Source of the DNA: Trichobilharzia regenti
Lineage: Eukaryota > Platyhelminthes > Trematoda > Strigeidida > Schistosomatidae
DNA length: 64,000 bases
Reading direction: 5' to 3'
Assembly (NCBI GenBank): GCA_944472135.2
Contig: OX235267.1
Coordinates: forward strand, 33,201,312-33,265,311
In this document: positions 63,149 to 64,000 of the stretch, one piece after another
Position numbering within the stretch: the stretch's first letter is position 1
Layout of the letters: each line of letters opens with the position of its first letter
Notes under the pieces: model-generated
What the model saw: the letters and a program-made list of their open reading frames with translations, nothing else
Told to the model about the DNA's origin: nothing
Database searches by the model: none
Position numbers and translations under genes: made by a program

Positions 63149-64000
63149 AAAATGCCACACTACGGATCATCATTGAACAAAGCTTGGAATGGCAGTCACC
63201 TCTCTATCTCACTCAACTTCATCGACTTCGAAAAGGCCTTAGACAGCGTCGACCGAGAGGTGATTTGGAAACTACTTCGCTAATACAGGATGCCACTGAC
63301 AGTTATACATCTCATCCAACAGTTATGCGACAATGCTGCATGCCAAGTAATCCAAAACGGGAAACTTACGGAAGCCTTCGAAGTGAGGACGGGAGTGAGG
63401 CAAGGCTGTCTACTATTGCCAATGATCTTCCTGATTGCGCTAGATTGAATAATGCGACAGACAGTGGGCCTGGCGCCGAGGAGACAGGCATAAAATCAAC
63501 CCACACAAAATACTTGAAGGTTCTGGACTTCGCCGACGATATATGTCTGATTTCCCACAAACTGGAAGATATGCGAATGAAAAGCAACAAGTTGACAGAA
63601 GAAGCATCAAAGATAGGATATCACTTCAGGTGAACATAGATATAACAGAGGTGATGAAGATTCCCGGCCAACAGCAATAGCAGCAACAACAACAGAAAAC
63701 AATCAGCCTGAATAAATGGGAGGAACCTGAAAGAAACAACCTCCTTTACCTACACCCCTACCTGGGAAGCATTGTTTCAACTACAGGCCGACGGAACTGA
63801 CGAGGATATCAAAGCAACGAGGATCGGAATAGCATGACAAGCTTTCATTACTCTCAAGTCTGTGTGGAAGTCAACAGCCCCACTCAGCATCAAAAATAAC
63901 ATCCGGATTTTCAACTTCATTGTAAAGTCAGTCAGTGCTACTCACTGTACGGATCAGAGACTTGGCGAGTCATAAAGAGCAACTCAAGCAATCTAAAGAC
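63149..64000 (+). pseudogene. RTE (SR2-like) RT, broken, cut by the window end
   Basis: As at 41,573-42,423, but a base missing in unit 1 is present, so the frame 63,184-63,633 runs through KYLKVLDFADDICLISHK (catalytic FADD box) and MKSNKLTEEASKIGYHF. Earlier motifs are in other frames, so it is still dead. Continues past the window. Confidence 0.75.

Overview
The window looks like a repeat-rich, AT-rich piece of a blood fluke (Schistosoma-type) genome. Three things support this: many Penelope-like retroelement remnants with GIY-YIG endonuclease domains, SR2/RTE-like non-LTR remnants, and a degraded SM-alpha-like hammerhead-ribozyme retroposon, a family known from schistosomes. There are no bacterial features. 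Host coding sequence is sparse and split into short exons by multi-kilobase introns.

The best-supported host genes are three members of one small secreted cysteine-rich family. Each has a short signal-peptide exon ending in a phase-1 GT donor, then a second exon with 12 cysteines in two inhibitor-cystine-knot (knottin)-like halves. One lies on the minus strand (exon 1 at 18,095-18,167, exon 2 at 9,792-10,021). Two are tandem copies on the plus strand (27,027-27,090 with 35,378-35,577; 49,660-49,723 with 54,801-55,000). A possible fourth gene of unknown kind, broken by an LTR inside an exon, lies at 44,955-46,155.

Layout: 0-25.5 kb is a graveyard of nested Penelope-like elements (PLEs), two tRNA-headed SINE-like families (called SINE-A and SINE-B here), solo LTRs and non-LTR RT fragments, and it holds the minus-strand cysteine-rich gene. 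From 25,522 to about 42,423 and from 48,179 to the window end are two copies of a tandem segmental duplication about 22.66 kb apart. Each unit carries, in order, an RTE fragment, a SINE-B, the signal-peptide exon, an intron with a giant (TATC)n array (about 5.36 kb versus 2.16 kb), the cysteine-rich exon, an RTE 3' fragment, PLE pieces, SINE-B copies and another RTE RT fragment. Between the units (42.4-48.2 kb) are RTE fragments, SINEs and the LTR-disrupted candidate gene.

The two units are nearly identical in the stretches compared, with four exceptions: array length; a 3.13-kb Ty3/gypsy-type element present only in unit 2 (gag-protease and integrase, no reverse transcriptase); a PLE segment inverted and partly deleted in unit 2; and the mature cysteine-rich exon. 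That exon matches at only about 31 of 66 residues although its introns match at about 98%. It is the most interesting signal here: an exon whose divergence begins at the splice acceptor and fades just before the stop codon, as expected for exon replacement by gene conversion from a distant paralog or for strong diversification.
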